Origin: a bacterium | GTDB lineage: Bacteria; RBG-13-66-14 | NCBI GenBank assembly: GCA_026398675.1 | Contig: JAPLSK010000098.1 | Span: 1-7,278, forward strand | DNA: 7,278 bases | Reading direction: 5' to 3' | Shown: positions 6,364 through 7,278 of the stretch, in pieces | Layout: every line of letters starts with the position of its first letter | Numbering within the stretch: the first letter of the stretch is position 1 | Program-made: the position numbers and the translations under genes | The notes under the pieces: generated by a model | Seen by the model: the letters and a program-made list of their open reading frames with translations, nothing else | Databases searched by the model: none | What the model was told of the DNA's origin: nothing

Positions 6364-7112
6364 GCTCTCGAGGGTACTTCGGGGTGAACGTCGCCCTGTT
6401 CGCGCCCCAGCTCGTCGCTCCAGTTGTACCCGGCGTCGAGGACCACGGCGCCCGGCTTGACGTACTCCGGCGTTACCATGCGCGCCCGGCCGATGGCCAC
6501 CGCCAGCACCTCGGCCTCACGCGCCACGCCCGGCAGGTCCACCGTCCGGCTGTGGCAGACCGTCACCGTGAGGTGCTCGGCCAGGAGGAGTTGAAAGAGC
6601 GGCTTGCCGACGATGTTCGAGCGGCCGATGACCACGGCTCGCTTGCCCACCAGCGCCACGCCGGTGGTCTTCAACAGGTGATGGACGGCGCGGGCGGTGG
6701 CCGGCACGAAGCGCGGACGCCCCAGGGCCAAAAGCCCCGCGTTTTCCGGGTGCACCCCGTCCACGTCTTTCGCCGGGTCCACCAGTGAATCCACGGCGTC
6801 CGGGTCGAGCCCCGCGGGCAGGGGGCGCATGACGAGAACCCCGTGGGCGCCGGTCTCGGCTTCTTTGAGAAGCCTCTCGAAACCGGCCGGGTCCACGTCG
6901 GCGGGGAGTTCCACCGTTCGGACGACGAGGCCGCTCTTGGTCCCGGCCTTGGCCAGGGAGCGGGCGTAGGCCCCGGCGTTGGGGTCGCCCTCCGGCGTGA
7001 GGATGGCGAGGGTGGGCTCGACCCCGTCGCGGCATAACGCCCCGGCCCGGGCGGCGTTGGCCTCGCCCAGTTCCCGCGCCACGGCCTTGCCGTCAATCAT
7101 CCGGGCGCCCAC
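6321..7112 (-). CDS. folD: FolD-family methylenetetrahydrofolate dehydrogenase, C-terminally truncated
   Basis: Family role: NADP-linked oxidation of 5,10-methylene-THF and hydrolysis of methenyl-THF in the cytosol. Seen (numbered from GTG 7112): ARMIDGK near the start, the substrate loop region at 42-55, RPLPAG at 96-101, KDVDGVHP at 115-122, and the Rossmann motif GRSNIVGKP at 163-171. Recognisable FolD sequence ends at GDVHPE (240-245). The last 18 residues are a different frame of the adaptor gene. About 40 residues are missing, including the conserved PVPGGVGPMT motif. Also odd: at the position of the catalytic Lys (E. coli FolD K54, in YVASK) this protein has Leu53 (YARSL). The usual Gln of VQLPLP is Met95, and PCTPRG reads PATARA. 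Start: GTG 7110-7112 has GAGGAG six bases upstream and gives E. coli-like numbering. An in-frame ATG at 7146-7148 would lie only about 8 bases after the predicted transcription start. Probably not a working enzyme as it stands. Confidence 0.8.
   Translation of the reverse strand: MGARMIDGKAVARELGEANAARAGALCRDGVEPTLAILTPEGDPNAGAYARSLAKAGTKSGLVVRTVELPADVDPAGFERLLKEAETGAHGVLVMRPLPAGLDPDAVDSLVDPAKDVDGVHPENAGLLALGRPRFVPATARAVHHLLKTTGVALVGKRAVVIGRSNIVGKPLFQLLLAEHLTVTVCHSRTVDLPGVAREAEVLAVAIGRARMVTPEYVKPGAVVLDAGYNWSDELGREQGDVHPEVPSRAWSPGRGTSAPPSR
6364..6384 (-). other. Breakpoint joining folD to the HlyD-type gene
   Basis: The last codons that align with FolD (HPE) end at 6378. The first codons that align with HlyD-type adaptors (TLES before VVSG) begin at about 6375 in another frame. 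Between them there is no room for the missing ends of either gene, so the breakpoint is near 6375. This is either a deletion in the genome or a false join in the assembly. Confidence 0.65.
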
Positions 7113-7124
7113 GGGCCGCTCCTC
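7110..7124 (-). promoter_or_regulatory. Ribosome binding site and GTG start of the FolD-family gene
   Basis: On the minus strand GAGGAG (7119-7124) stands six bases before GTG (7110-7112). This is the best ribosome binding site near the gene's start; neither the ATG at 7146-7148 nor that at 7098-7100 has one. Confidence 0.6.
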
Positions 7125-7162
7125 GTGTACGCGGTGGAAGTCGCTCATGTTGCGTGGTTGCG

Positions 7163-7191
7163 AGTTTATCCGCTCCCGCCGCGCTAGTCAA
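7163..7191 (-). promoter_or_regulatory. Sigma-70-like promoter of the FolD-family gene
   Basis: Minus strand: TTGACT (7186-7191), a 17-base spacer, and TAAACT (7163-7168). The -35 box matches the consensus at five of six bases, the -10 box at four of six. Transcription would start near 7156, giving a leader of about 43 bases before the GTG start. No other pair of boxes in the window fits as well. Confidence 0.6.
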
Positions 7192-7278
7192 GGGCGCGGG
7201 GCGGGTGGTGGTCGCCGGGGCGGTTGCGGACGGTCGTACTTTGTGATGACGTAGGGGGGGGGATTTGCCAGGGGCATA

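Noticed and set aside
6321..6384. Simple frameshift in folD instead of a breakpoint
   Set aside because: The PGGVGP-containing end of FolD is not found in any minus-strand frame here; the next sequence is adaptor.
7146..7148. ATG start of the FolD-family gene at 7148
   Set aside because: It has no ribosome binding site and would lie about 8 bases after the predicted transcription start; the GTG at 7112 has a good site and matches the family's usual N-terminus.

Overview
This looks like a chromosomal stretch from a GC-rich, Gram-negative (diderm) bacterium. Every complete gene lies on the minus strand, and several products are built for the cell envelope: two lipoproteins, a secreted outer-membrane-type protein, a membrane-anchored TPR protein and an ABC/HlyD transport pair. 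The style (unnamed lipoproteins, a DNRLRE protein, a short 'ALGNT...NPA' outer membrane protein) fits genomes of uncultured candidate phyla known mostly from metagenomes. I cannot name the lineage from sequence alone.

Reading in the direction of transcription (right to left): a FolD-family gene (about 7112 to 6321) sits behind a good sigma-70-like promoter. It is cut off before its conserved C-terminal proline/glycine motif. It runs directly into an HlyD/MacA-type periplasmic adaptor (6363 to 5266) that lacks its signal/anchor N-terminus. The two frames overlap by 43 bases. Both partial proteins meet within about 15 bases near 6370-6384, so something was deleted there, in the genome or in the assembly.

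A 346-base gap follows (4920-5265). I see no gene in it, but it holds a perfect hairpin flanked by an imperfect 20-base direct repeat, plus a second repeat that copies the 3' end of the adaptor gene.

Then comes a tight five-gene array (4919 to 1, gaps of 13, 28, 12 and 4 bases). It encodes an ABC ATPase of the MacB/LolD type with an unusual N-terminal extension, a membrane-anchored TPR protein, a lipoprotein with two DNRLRE domains, a TolB-like beta-propeller lipoprotein of clearly lower GC, and the start of an outer-membrane-type protein that leaves the window.

How they may work together (inference): the ATPase and adaptor look like parts of a MacAB-like transporter, but no FtsX/MacB-type permease is present. 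The downstream genes could form an envelope assembly or cargo module. No RNA gene, CRISPR array, insertion sequence or phage gene was seen.
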